A DNA stretch of 64,000 nucleotides from assembly GCA_012656075.1 (NCBI GenBank), contig JAAKBF010000390.1, positions 868,001 through 932,000 of the forward strand, in the 5' to 3' direction. How positions within the stretch are numbered: the stretch's first letter is position 1; each line of letters opens with the position of its first letter. The notes under the pieces were generated by a model, which was not told the DNA's origin, did no database searches, and saw nothing but the letters and a program-made list of their open reading frames with translations. The position numbers and the translations under genes are program-made. Below, piece by piece: positions 22,586 through 33,132 of this stretch. The DNA comes from Phytophthora hibernalis. Its lineage: Eukaryota; Oomycota; Peronosporomycetes; Peronosporales; Peronosporaceae.

Positions 22586-25500
22586 CTACGGTTGTATCAA
22601 CCCCGCAGGCAATTCAATCCCCGGATGCGCTCCAAAAAGTCCTCGCCGAGCGACTTGGACCATCTGCAACCGTTGTTCGCTACGCTGAGCTCGCAAGTAG
22701 TCGTAGATTAGTCCTTCGCACGACAAATTGGCTGCTGGTTCCCACTTTGGCTCGTCATATTCTCGGATGGCACGCCTGTCACTCGTCAACAGCGGGGACC
22801 AGTCGTCGAGAATGGTATCTATTTCGTACTCGCCTACTCGTCTGTCTGGCTCGCAACTATCATCGGGCAACAACTCTTCATCAAAATCCAATCTTGTACC
22901 CTCGGTCTCTTCGGGTGCTAGCCGACCTCTCGGTCGATCTCCGAACTCGTTCACGGCTTTAAGTCAGGACACATCCACCACTGGGTGGAACCTATATTCA
23001 CTCATGTCTGGTAATTCCAACTCGTATGCGAATTCTTCGACCCGGTTCTTGACTCTGAATGGTCCATGCCATCGGGGAACTAACTTCTTAGTCAATCCTG
23101 ACTTGACACGCTTCATGTACAACCACACTCTACTACTAGGCTCGAACAGAGACATAGATGCTCCTGTTGGACCACCGGTTGATGTCCCTGTCTCTGTTGG
23201 CGACTTCTCCGAGGGTTCGCCGTTAGTGGCGTTCGGTGTTACTTCCCTGGCTCGTCCGAGGTCTCGGTGCCATCAGTTCTCGGTGCTGTTTTCGGCGATT
23301 CGTCTAAAGCTCTTTAGTATCCAACACGCGGTACTACTTACCTCTCACGTCGATTCAACGACTCGTTGTGTTCCTTCGCTCTCCGAGCCTTCTTGACGCT
23401 CTGGTATTACATCGCCATTTTCCGTGCAATCTCTTGCTGCCGGATCACTTCCCAGTACCATGCTAACGCGTCGGTCTGCCTCCCGACCTCTCATGTGAGT
23501 GACGAGGCATAGCTCGCAGCGTGGACTGGGCATCCCACTCAAGAACGAGGTAAACGGAGTGTCCTTCCGAGTTCCATCGTGGGAGTTGTTGGTAGCAAAA
23601 ATCAAGTGTTCAGCGATCTTGTCCCAGTCTTGCTGCAACGAGTCCTCTACGTATACTCGAGCCGACTGCATGACAGTCTTCACTGACAGGTCTTGCTGTC
23701 TGTTCACCTGTGGCCGGTAACTCAGTGTCGCTCTCGTCTTGGACTGCATCATTTTCGCGAAGGCTTGGAAAACTTCGCTCATGAAACTAGGGTCTCGATC
23801 GTGTCGGATCAGCGTAGGCGCTCCGAACCTTCGGAAACACACTCTTCGAAAGTTTGCGCTACATTCAGAGCAGTGGTCCGACATGGCCTATCCCATGACA
23901 AATTTGTGAACGAGCACTGGAACAGTAGCTATGCTGTGTTGCCTCGCCGAGACCTCGGTAGTGGTATGACGAAATCCATGGACACCAGTTGGAACGGTTA
24001 TTCAGCCAAGACGTTTTCAGGGAGTAACCTCGGAGCTGGGTTCGGCTTTTGCTCGAGCTGCAGTCCGGGCAGGACCTCACATGCCGTTTGACGTCAGCGT
24101 ATTGTCCGATCAATAATAGTCCATTTTGGCGCGGTGGTAGGGCCGACCGATTCCTTGGTGACCTCCTTCCAGCGAGTCGTGACAGCTCTGCAGCACCTCC
24201 TGAATCATCGTTGTGGGTACAATTCTGGTCGTCACTGTTAAGTAAGTCGGTATGTCTCTTACGGAATCGGAAAAATTGTCGCGAGGAGTTCCACGGAACT
24301 CTTAAGCTCGGTCAAAACTGACCGCTGGTTTCGCTTCGGCCATGACATCTGCAGAGGCTGCTTCAGACGGTTCATAGATGACGTCTCCAATTGAGTTCGA
24401 CTAATTCCGATTTCCTGGTCTCGGTCGATATCACCCAGGATTCTTTACTCCTGAGAGCCTCACTTGCCAACGAGTCCGTCACGGCATTGAATTCCTGGAC
24501 TACGTGCAGGTATTTCACAGACCGAAGCTTGGCTGCGAGTGTTCGGTGGTAATTTAGCTGAGTGATCAGAGATTCCTTCCGGTAGGCTATCACCCCTAGG
24601 GACTGCTGGATTGCGAGTCTCGAGTCTCTCACGATGACTAAATCCTGGGCTCCGTGTTCGAGCGCGGATGAGACACCGTTGTTCATTCCGGTGTACTCAA
24701 CGAGGTTCACCGTGGTGGTCTCGAGATAAGCACTCGCAGCCGTCATTACAGTCCATTCAGGCAATTTCCACAGTATCCACGAGCAACTGCCATACCCGCC
24801 GTTGTTCTCGGTCTTGGACGAGCCGTCGAATTATATCAGTATTTTCGATTTATCTCGGCGTCCTTCAGGACCCGTCCACATAACCGCACCCGGGTGCAAC
24901 TTGTCCTAGTGGTACTGCATCAGAGTAGAGCTCAATGCCCACTCGTTCGCAAATAACGTGACATGCACATCTCAAAGTGCCGAAGTATTGGCCCCTCGGT
25001 TGTAGCACGGTGAAGCTTCGTTGGGCCGCCGAGAGGTTCCCGATCGGCACGAAATCGTCGTCCTTCAGTTGGTACAAGGCGGCTCCATTCACGGTGAAGT
25101 CCTGGATGAACCGACTATAGTAATTCAGTGCACCGAGGAAAGACTGCATTCCCTTCTTCGAAGACGGGAGCGGCAGCTCGATCGCTGCCTTCAGCTTCTT
25201 AGGGTCGGCTCGGATGTCTTCGGCCGAGACTTCATGCGTCGGGAAGTCTACTCGCGCTTGAAAGAAGATGCACTTCGTGAAAATCGCACTAATTCGACAT
25301 TAGGCGAATCGCTGGAGCAATAGACCCATCGTCGCAATGCATGTGTCGAAAATCTCGGACCCGAAGCAGATATCATCAACAAACAATCGCCTATCAAACA
25401 CCGGCACCAACGAGAATTCATTCAGTTTTACAGTGGAGAACATATCAGCGATGGGGATCTTTACCAGCTGGTTGACAGCGTCCAACGTGACCGAGGACTA

Positions 25501-25728
25501 TCGGTCACCGTCGAACTTCGCCGGAAAGGTCGCCGATGTCTCGGCCAGTCGTAATGAGGCGTCGGTCACCCTTGTTCTCGCTGTTTCTGCATTGGCCTCG
25601 GCAGCTTGCATGAGCTCCGAGAAGTGTAGCCAACCACCGGCTGGACGAACACCCACATAGTATTGTCGATCGTCCGCTGGTAAATCATCAGGGATAGCGA
25701 TGGGGTTTGGAGTGCTAGATGCGCTCAC
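22586..25728 (-). pseudogene. Ty3/gypsy pol with chromodomain, broken
   Basis: Reading from 25728 down: a short possible gag piece (25728-25498), a reverse transcriptase fragment with LFVDDICFG (about 25395-25370), the RT connection SFLGALNYYSRFI (about 25145) and RNase H (FDGSSKTENNGG near 24830, then SAYLETTTVNLVEYTG near 24740). The integrase zinc region (HVRSCPDC, about 24080) and integrase core (RFGAPTLIRHDRDPSFMS, about 23825) come next. An integrase C-terminal block (VWLYMKRVKSGLTKKL, about 23125) is followed by a chromodomain (EYEIDTILDDW...KWEPAANLSCEGL, about 22830-22700). Protease and the N-terminal half of RT are missing, and there are at least six frame breaks. Chromodomain gypsy elements are common in Phytophthora. 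Confidence 0.88.
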
Positions 25729-25748
25729 TGTGATTAACCCGGAGAAAA

Positions 25749-26262
25749 TTGGTGTTCAAGGCGTGGTGTGGGTTAAAAACAAGATCAAGCAGCGTTGTGA
25801 ATCTGCGGGGTGCCATACTCTCGGGTAAAATGGAAGCAGTTTTTGACAGTACTAAAAGAAAAGGGTCCAGCGACGAATTGTCAATAGAACGAATATCCCT
25901 TGGAGCGATTTCACCGGGAGCTAAACCCTCGGATGAAACCGCACCCATCGCTAAAGAATTTTTTTGCGACAAATGAGGAAATAGCGCGCGGGTATGTTAT
26001 TCTACGCAGAAGCATCATTTCGGTCCACGCCACTGCTCCAGTTCGGCCAAATTTGCTTTTTCCTAAAACTCCTATCCTGCCCGACCCAATCGATATTATG
26101 GACTCGCAAAGTGAGGATGATAGAGACAGCATCGGCGAAACGCTTGATGAAGATGCAGAGGATGACCCCCACACACTGCCGGATGAGAAGCTGATCCAAC
26201 TGTATGACTTGTCGTACAAGTACGAAGAAGAACAGTCTGCTTCATTGAGAGCTGTAGTTTAA
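25749..26262 (+). pseudogene. Unrecognised ORF with acidic C-terminus
   Basis: Two overlapping plus frames (to 25976 and 25900-26262) are most simply one coding region with a one-base shift near 25965. The first has MEAVFDSTKRKGSSDEL. The second ends in an acidic stretch, SQSEDDRDSIGETLDEDAED, then LIQLYDLSYKYEEEQSASL. No domain was recognised. The acidic tail and the neighbours suggest the C-terminus of a transposon protein. Confidence 0.3.
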
Positions 26263-26452
26263 AGAATACATGCATTGCTATACTTCCAGGTAAACAGGAT
26301 TTCATTTGAATTTCTTCCTTTTGTTGTACCAAGTACTTGTTGTACATGTACGTTGTTGTGCTCTGGTACACGAGTTGTGATTTGCACGTGTGACCAGTGT
26401 TGTTTGGTCACGTGACCAATCGATCTTTTAGCGTGACCAAAATCGTTTATGG

Positions 26453-26635
26453 TCAGTAATAAAGGTTATCCGCCTTACCACCGCTCAGAAATCGGTTTTC
26501 GTTCGCATCGGTCTGGGTATTCGCTTGAGCACGTTTTTGATAGGTCAGCTCGGAGAGCTTCAACTGGTTGGCATCCGCGGTTGTCAGAGTAGCAAGTATG
26601 ACTGCAACTGCGAGCAGAACGAAGTCCAGGCGCAT
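26453..26635 (-). pseudogene. Truncated RxLR-type effector (degenerate motif)
   Basis: From the ATG at 26635 on the minus strand, 60 codons encode a clear signal peptide (MRLDFVLLAVAVILATLTTADA), a short hydrophilic linker and NENRFLSGGKAD at about 46-56. The position and context of RFLS match an RxLR motif whose final Arg has become Ser. A stop follows nine residues later, and no EER or effector domain follows in any frame I could read. The start was chosen for the signal peptide, although the frame stays open upstream. Core-promoter sequence is still present. It is probably a dead paralogue of an RxLR gene; a very short secreted peptide is possible. Confidence 0.7.
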
Positions 26636-26680
26636 GCCTGGTTGGTTGGTCGATGAATTTACTGTTTGGTTGGACGCTGG

Positions 26681-26700
26681 GATGCAAATTGAGAAGTGAC
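26681..26700 (-). promoter_or_regulatory. Initiator plus flanking-region core promoter of the broken RxLR gene
   Basis: On the minus strand GTCACTTCTCAATTTGCATC contains TCACTTC (initiator type) and AATTTGC (flanking-region type). It lies about 50-65 nt before the ATG at 26635 and closely resembles the motif upstream of the intact RxLR gene. Confidence 0.65.
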
Positions 26701-26929
26701 ATCGGACACGTTCCGAAGATTCCAAGACCCTACAGCAAAGTTTGGAACGTTCGTTGAATATTAAACATGTACATGTACCAGTACATGTGGAGGCTTGCAA
26801 TCGAATGTTCATGCATCCGACGCAAGGGTCGACACACTCTGCGGTAAACCTTCCCATTCACTTGGAAAACATTAACCTGGTCGCCATGAATCTACTGCCC
26901 AACTCCACAATCGGATCCGACGAGGAAAC

Positions 26930-27970
26930 AGAACAAAGTTGGCAGTTTTTACAACCTATGTGCGAACGATCCGGACCGGACTGCTAATCTTCTGCGCAAG
27001 GATGTCCCGACGAAGTATAGATGGTTTGAGAAGAGGTGGTAGCCGTACCAGCAGAACGGTTCATCTGCCAAACTGAAGCGGCTGCTGCCAAGATGCCACC
27101 CTAACTGCGCCAACTTTTCATTATCATATTGGTGTACTGCCTACCTCCCCAAGTACATGTTCTGTGGGGAAATCAAGGCAGAAATGTCGACAGACTACGT
27201 TAGAGCCATCGAGAGAAGCGACGCGGAGCGCGTCAAAGACATTCGTTTGATAATATCAAACCTTGAAATATGTGGACCAATTCTTAGATTCGAATGGCAA
27301 GTCACTACAGATGTACGGTCTCCCGGAGCTCGCAACCTCCACCGACGTCTCCCCCTGGTAGAAGAGGGCAATCTCCATCGATGGTACAGCAGGAACCTAA
27401 CGCGTACTTGCAGAGCGCACTGGAGCATGTTGCGGAACGAGTGGATGTACTGAACGATAACCAGAGAGAGATTTTCGACAAAGTGCTTCGGGCAGTGAAC
27501 CACCCGGTTGGAGGAGAGAAATTGTTCTTTCTCGATGGTCTCGGCGGTACGGGGTGGTCATTTTTGCTGGAACAAATACTTACCGGTACGCACCTTAGAA
27601 TACAACGGAAGATCGCCGTCGCAGTGCATCCAGTGGGATCGTGGCTACACTGTTGACAGCATTCGTGTTGACGAACAACAAGCCCACGGACAGTCAATTC
27701 ACCACGTAGAAATTTTCCTGGAATGGCCCGTGTTTGCAGGGACAACTGAATGTGGCGCTTTCCATGGTGACTTCCAGCAAATCTGTAAAGATTGCCGTGG
27801 GCCCAAAGGCTTTCGACGAGGATGGACAAGTACACTCTAACAATAATGTGTGCAGGGAGATCTTTCAAAATAAGGAAGGTGCTGCATTCAAAAATACAAC
27901 AAGGTGTAATGGATAAACTGATGTCACCGCCTGCACCTTTGTCGGTCCAAAGTGGTGCTAGTCCAGAGCA
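26930..27970 (+). pseudogene. Helitron helicase fragment (PIF1-like)
   Basis: Near 26950-27040 a frame reads LTTYVRNDPDRTANLLRKDV then KYRWFEKRW, matching the segment before the helicase in Helitron proteins. From about 27440 come LNDNQREIFDKVLRAV and FFLDGLGGTGWSFLLEQ, a PIF1 Walker A in which the Lys of GGTGKS is Trp. After a one-base shift near 27610, SASSGIVATLLTAF follows. Stops and shifts are frequent, and neither the Rep nuclease nor the element ends were found. The mutated Walker A alone would abolish ATP use. Confidence 0.75.
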
Positions 27971-28023
27971 ATGAGGTGAAGTAAAATAAAAATCACAAAA
28001 GAATTTCATGTTACTTAACCAAT

Positions 28024-29010
28024 TTGTGTACGAAACTTCAAACGGAGACCAAACCGGCTTTTGCGGAGACCAAACCGAGGACGGCGAAGTGCGCTGCCTG
28101 CGCATTGCTCTCACCGCTCTCACTTCCAGACTTTCTATCTCCTGTGAAACCGGCCTCTTTATCTTCCCAAGCCTTCTTCCCCCTGCTCACTATACCTACG
28201 CCACCTCACTCGCCAGTAGCTCGATCACGTGTCCTCAACAGCTACCGAGCGGAAGGGGACTGGATTCTCGTTGCGGCGCACAACGACATCTCTTCGACCT
28301 CATCCCGGCGGATCGTGACCAGTGGCCGTGAGGAACCGCTGCCCCGTGGTGGTCTACGGATTGCGTGCGTGAAGTGCACACCAGAGATTATTGCTGCCCT
28401 CGAGGAGCACTGGGACGACAACTTCACCTACACGCTGCAAACAATGAAGGAAGTGGTGTCGTTCGACTTCGGCGTGGATATCAGCACGTCAAATCATTTC
28501 GGAGAAGCTCATCGGTATGCTATATACGGTGAAACAGGTTCATGAACATATACATATCAAGCTACACATACATGTAAAGGTACAGACTGTTCACATTGTA
28601 GGTTCGAGTTGAACCAATGACGTGTAACAACGAACCGAATAAGACTAAATGCATGGAGTTCGCTAAGAAACTACGCTGCCACATGAGTGATGGTGGCTTT
28701 ATCGTTTTCTATGACAAAACTAATTTCAATGTTTTCTGCAAACACACTCAAGGCCGCGCAAAGATTGGCAAGCGAGCGACCGTTGTGCTGCCACCATCCA
28801 AAGGAGCCAACCTCCAAATAGAGTGTGCAGTCTCGACCGAGATTGTGTTGGTCCACCACTGACTCGAACGCGGCAGCAAACGGATGGATGTTAATCCCGC
28901 GTTCGTAGACGCTATTTATGGTGAAGGCCCCCTATACGTATCAAGAACACTTCCGAGGCAAGAAGGTGGTTGTCGTGATTGACAACGCCCCGGATCCTAC
29001 AACTTAAGTT
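28024..29010 (+). pseudogene. Tc1/mariner-like transposase, broken
   Basis: The N-terminal region is IIAALEEHWDDNFTYTLQTM (about 28387-28446), the helix-turn-helix part. A frame break near 28505 leads to LIGMLYTVKQ, then a probable intron (28532-28602) into VRVEPMTCNNEPNKTK. The DDE core follows: FIVFYDKTNFNVFCKHTQGR (about 28700-28760; Lys where Glu is usual after Asp) and ATVVLPPSKGANLQ. After a stop at 28859, KKVVVVIDNAP appears in another frame near 28962. The rest of the catalytic domain is missing. Confidence 0.8.
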
Positions 29011-29616
29011 CCTCTTACAGCAACTGTACCCCCGACCCCGACCCTAAACCTCACCTCCGGGGACTGGTGTGGCAAATGTCGAGGTTTAGCACACCACGCG
29101 TAGACTTCGCTTCGCACGTCGATGCTAAACCTCTCTGGCCAAGCCCGTTCGTTTGACCCTAGTCTTGCAGCGCTGTGCTTGATCTCGCCGGCCGAAGCCG
29201 GCGACTTTAGTTTTTCAGGTACTCGGGTTGTTCGCCTGATTTTAACGAGATAGTTGGTCTACGTAAGCACTTTCTTTTAATTTTACCTTATGACGTAATG
29301 AATTTTCTTTTTGCCATTTTGAAGTTGAAAAGGTGTACTGAGTAGTCCTTTGGTTTGACATCATCTCAAACGGTGATCGACAGCGGTTCGTGTATTAACT
29401 CGGATTGCCCCTAGCAACCCGACAAATATGACTGTTATGTACAGTATTTGAAAAGCCAATGTTTTCCGGTAGTATTTCGTTTGATATTAGAGGATGTTAG
29501 CAAACTCGTAAATTCCCGATACGACTTCCGAGTCACGTGTTTATGTTTTCGGTATTTACGACATTTCCAATTATGTTAGCAATCTCGAAAACGTTTTCTC
29601 ATTTACGAAATCAAGG
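29011..29616. other. Non-coding stretch
   Basis: It holds an 11-bp inverted pair, GAGGTTTAGCA near 29080 and TGCTAAACCTC near 29132, enclosing GC-rich sequence. AT-rich sequence with two ATGTTAGCAA(A/T)CTCG(T/A)A copies (about 29494 and 29573) follows. No gene was recognised. Confidence 0.5.
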
Positions 29617-29874
29617 GTGGTGACTCGCTCAACCATGGAGCTCGCTTTCCTGTCTCGAGACCCACGCTCCCGTCTTGCACTTCTACTTCGTATGTTACCC
29701 AATAAGGTAGAGCGGCTTCACACTCTGGACGTCCGCTTTAGGCTCAACGAGCGCTGCAAAGATTGCCAGGATTATTGCCTCACGAAGGAAGGAATCCGTC
29801 AACTCAGAACTGCGTTGCGATTTCCAGGGTCATTATACTACTGCAGCAAGGCCCTGCGCAGTTTTTGCTATTAA
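29617..29874 (+). pseudogene. Possible PIF/Harbinger transposase N-terminal fragment
   Basis: The frame has FRLNERCKDCQDYCLTKEGI followed by RQLRTALRFPGSLYYC. The LTKEGIRQLRTALRFP segment resembles the start of Harbinger-type transposases, where a helical stretch ends in a proline before the DNA-binding part. It stops at 29874 and no DDE region follows. The call is tentative; it may be other transposon debris. Confidence 0.3.
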
Positions 29875-30110
29875 TAAGGCAGAGCTAGCAACATCCCCCT
29901 GGTCTTTGCCAGGCTTATAAGTAGCGTACGGGGCGTACCTAGTCATAACATACAAGAGGACTAAGTCTAGCTCCTCTTGGTTCACTTGCTCCTCGGTAAA
30001 TTTCTCGCGTGCGCTTCGCTTCGACTTGGCAGATTTGGCAGGTATTACAGCAGGAGACTGGTCACTAGAAGAGGGGCAGGGGGCGTCGGGCGGGTCGGGC
30101 CCTCGGTGGC
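29875..30110 (-). pseudogene. Unrecognised minus-strand coding fragment
   Basis: An open minus frame without a clear ATG reads SSSDQSPAVIPAKSAKSKRS then REKFTEEQVNQEELDLVLLYV and ends AKTAQGLAAVV at about 29876. The Ser/Pro/Lys-rich linker followed by an acidic helical end looks like a real protein tail. A one-base shift near 30070 joins it to a Pro/Ala-rich upstream frame (PPEVAKPPSSATEGPTRP). Family unknown. Confidence 0.3.
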
Positions 30111-30689
30111 AGAAGAAGGGGGCTTGGCGACCTCAGGTGGCATGCATGCCTGGTGCTGAGTGAAATAATATATATAGCCAATCAAAAGTCTAGTCATGTC
30201 GTAAGAGCTCTTACGACTTTCTTGGAGAATCCCGTACGTACACGACTGCCATTCTACGAGTTCGAGCACATAGACAGTACACTGCGCGTTTCTTTGTCTC
30301 CATCTCATAAAATACGAGTTTGCAAACATCCCCTATTACCCCCCGGTACGACGTCAAATCTTAGATGCACGGACTATATTTCACATGATTGATATCAAGC
30401 ATGTTAAAGAAAGCCTAGACTTGAATTTTGTATTGGCGGAAAAAACACCATCCGTATCTCGGTGCAAAGTCTTATCAACTGCACCGATTATGGTGCATAT
30501 CAAGCGTCATCAGGGATATCTGTGGGCGTCACGCTTGATGTAACGGATGTGGTTTTGGCCCTTTTACTGGGAGTGACTTTTTCGTTGCTAGACGCGTGCA
30601 AAACGATTGCGAATGCGAATTTGAGTATTGAACTTGAAAAGAAAACGAGTGAAACGCAAGCATTACTGTACTCGCAGGCACCCCCTGCC

Positions 30690-31620
30690 TCTGTTCCTAC
30701 TGAGTATCACCGCCATTTGTCTCCACTTCATTTACAAATGCATCATCCTCTCCGTAAGTACTAGCGATCTCTTCCTTCTTCTGAGCAGCGACGTGCTCCG
30801 TATCCTCAGCAGCGGCGTGCTCCGCAACGCTGGCCTCCTTCTCATCAGCAGCAACGGCGTCTTCATCATCACCAGTATGTGCACACTCTTCCTCCTCCTT
30901 ATTAGCTGCGACGTCCGCGTTTCCAGCTCCAACAGCAAGGACATCACTCTGTCAGTCAGTGTACTTGTCTTTATTCTCGTCCGCTTCCCATGAATCTGTA
31001 TGATTCTTTACAAGCGGGCTCACCTGGACGCTGCGGTCGCAACGATGCGTCAGGCGCTCGGTCCTATTATGCCCATAGCAGGTGAAATTGTTGTTGGGGT
31101 AGTGTCCTTGACACCCTGAGCACACAAGTACATACTAGCGTGATATCAAGTATTATTTCGGCGCTAACATGTTGGATGTCAAGCAATATGCACTTGCCTT
31201 TGCAGCACTTTGGACACTAAAACCGTGTCTTCTGGAGATTGTACCTAACCGTCGTGAGGATAGTGTATACCTTGAACTGCTGCTGGTGTCGTTCGAGAAT
31301 TCCATCTACCTCAAATCACTTGTCGTCCATCTCGAGCTTGTGGTTTCCTCGGGTAGTAGATTTTGTCCGTGTCATCGTCAGTGGGATATTCTGCTGGGCG
31401 TCGATCGGCATTACCTCCTTCTCCTCTTCCTTCTACTCGCCGATGTCATCATCGGGGTTCCTAGTACTGCTGACATACGTGTCATGCTCGCGTATAAGCC
31501 GCTCTCGAACGCCACCCGTCCTCTCCTCTACGCGGCGAAGGAACGCCTCGGTCTCGCGGCATCTCACGCGACGCGACAGCATGTTCACTCCACTTGGCGA
31601 ATTCTGGAATGAACACTGAC
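30690..31620 (-). pseudogene. Degenerate gag-like gene with damaged zinc knuckle and acidic tail
   Basis: On the minus strand, pieces from about 31600 down include AFLRRVEERTGG, then DTDKIYYPRKPQARDGRQVI (about 31390-31325). At about 31075-31030 comes FTCYGHNRTERLTHRCDRSV. That last stretch keeps CCHC-knuckle spacing (C-x2-C-x4-H-x4-C), but the second Cys is His and the His is Arg. After one stop near 30970 an 85-codon acidic Ala/Glu/Asp-rich frame runs to about 30703. Together this is most like a decayed retrotransposon gag. Individual frames are short, so the call is tentative. Confidence 0.4.
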
Positions 31621-31894
31621 GGCTGTCAGCCAGTAGTCGGTTATGGATAGCCTCATCCAGCCCATGCAGTGGGCGAGTCGGTGAATCTTCAGATTGGCGG
31701 TGGCAGGGCTGCCACTGCTGTCCAACCGAGTGGGGGAATCTGAACGGGGATCTGCTCGTCCGAGCTGGCCGTAGGTTAGATTGAGGAGACAGTTAAATTT
31801 TTGCAATAGACTCGGCAGAAGACTTTGGGAGTGCCAGCTCCCCTCGTTGGTGTTATTTTTGTAAAAACCACCACAAAGTTAACTTTAGTTCTGG

Positions 31895-32506
31895 TTGAGC
31901 ACGTTGCACTCGGCGCTGGTAGAGTGGAAGCGGAAACGCAAGGAGTACGAGGAAGAAGTGGCCGTGCGTTGTGGACATGATTCAGACACAATCGAGAAGA
32001 TGACCACGAGTATAAACAACTCGTTTAGCAAGAGCTTGTTGGGTGTGCTGTGTGATCTCAAGTGGGGTATCACGAAGGAACAAGCGACCGATGAGCTGCT
32101 GTTGAGTAAGATTGAAGCCATCCTGTCAACGGTGAAGAACAACATCGTACCTGATGTCGCAGCAGAGTTCAAGGCTGCAGTGCGCATGGACTTGTGAGAG
32201 ACGGATGCCCGTGAGCGGGTCGTGCAGTTTTTCCGTTTGGGCCGTCAGGTGATTGAAGAGCACGGTTGGTCAGAGTTGTATTAAGAACAAGAAGGACGTA
32301 AGCTCAAATGCAAGTTGCTAGTTGCGTCACTTGAGCCCCAACCACTGCGAGAGGACATTGAGCCACGAGAAGGAGGGTTCAATCCAGCGATGAGCATACC
32401 GAGGTCGATTGAGAAGAAGCCCCCACCAGCGAAGGGCAAGGGTACATCCAACGATAAGGACACCAATAATGGGTACAACGGCAGTGCCGGTAGCAGGCCA
32501 GATTAG
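31895..32506 (+). pseudogene. Retrotransposon gag-like fragment
   Basis: The frame starts with WKRKRKEYEEEVAVRCGHDS and continues FSKSLLGVLCDLKWGITKEQ. After a stop at 32197 the same reading resumes as RERVVQFFRLGRQVIEEHGW and KCKLLVASLEPQPLREDIE (stop at 32282). A hydrophilic tail ends at 32506. Helix-rich layout and the position directly before the LINE suggest gag or the N-terminal part of the LINE's first ORF. Confidence 0.5.
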
Positions 32507-33132
32507 GGCGACGGACGAGTCGTTTTCCAACAGTTACGGAACTATCTCAGCAACGAAGCTTCGCACGCGTACGTGACGCCCACAGTGCTCAGGCTCAACG
32601 ACCTAGCACGGGAACGGAGATTCAAGAGCTACCTAAGGACAATCCCGGCAGATGAGAGGCGCACGCAAGTCGAAGAAGTGATAGGAAGGAATGGAAGGAT
32701 GAGGCATCACAGCGGCGCCAGGACAAGTACGTCGGCCTGAGAAGCAAGTTGAATCTACTATCCACAATGCACCAAGGCCGGCTGTACAATCTGATGAGGA
32801 AGTGGGTACTGGAGGACAAGGAACAGCAGCGAGAGATTGAAGACAGATTGCAATTTTCCAGTTCGAGGGAGGATGACAGCAGGCAATACCAACGCAATAC
32901 CTACACAGGGGTGGCCGGGACGTATCTTGAGACGGTACGGCCTGGGGTGCAAGCGTCAAGGGACAATCCTTGGACACCGGAACAAATCCGACTCACGGAG
33001 TTATGTCTGCAGCCAGCCGATCCAACCTTGCAACTCCGTAGGATGAAGTGAAGGCGAATGTCATGATACTCAACCATGAAATCGAGGTGCCACATGTACC
33101 GCCGTTTCTAGTGCAGTCAATGGGTTCTGGGG

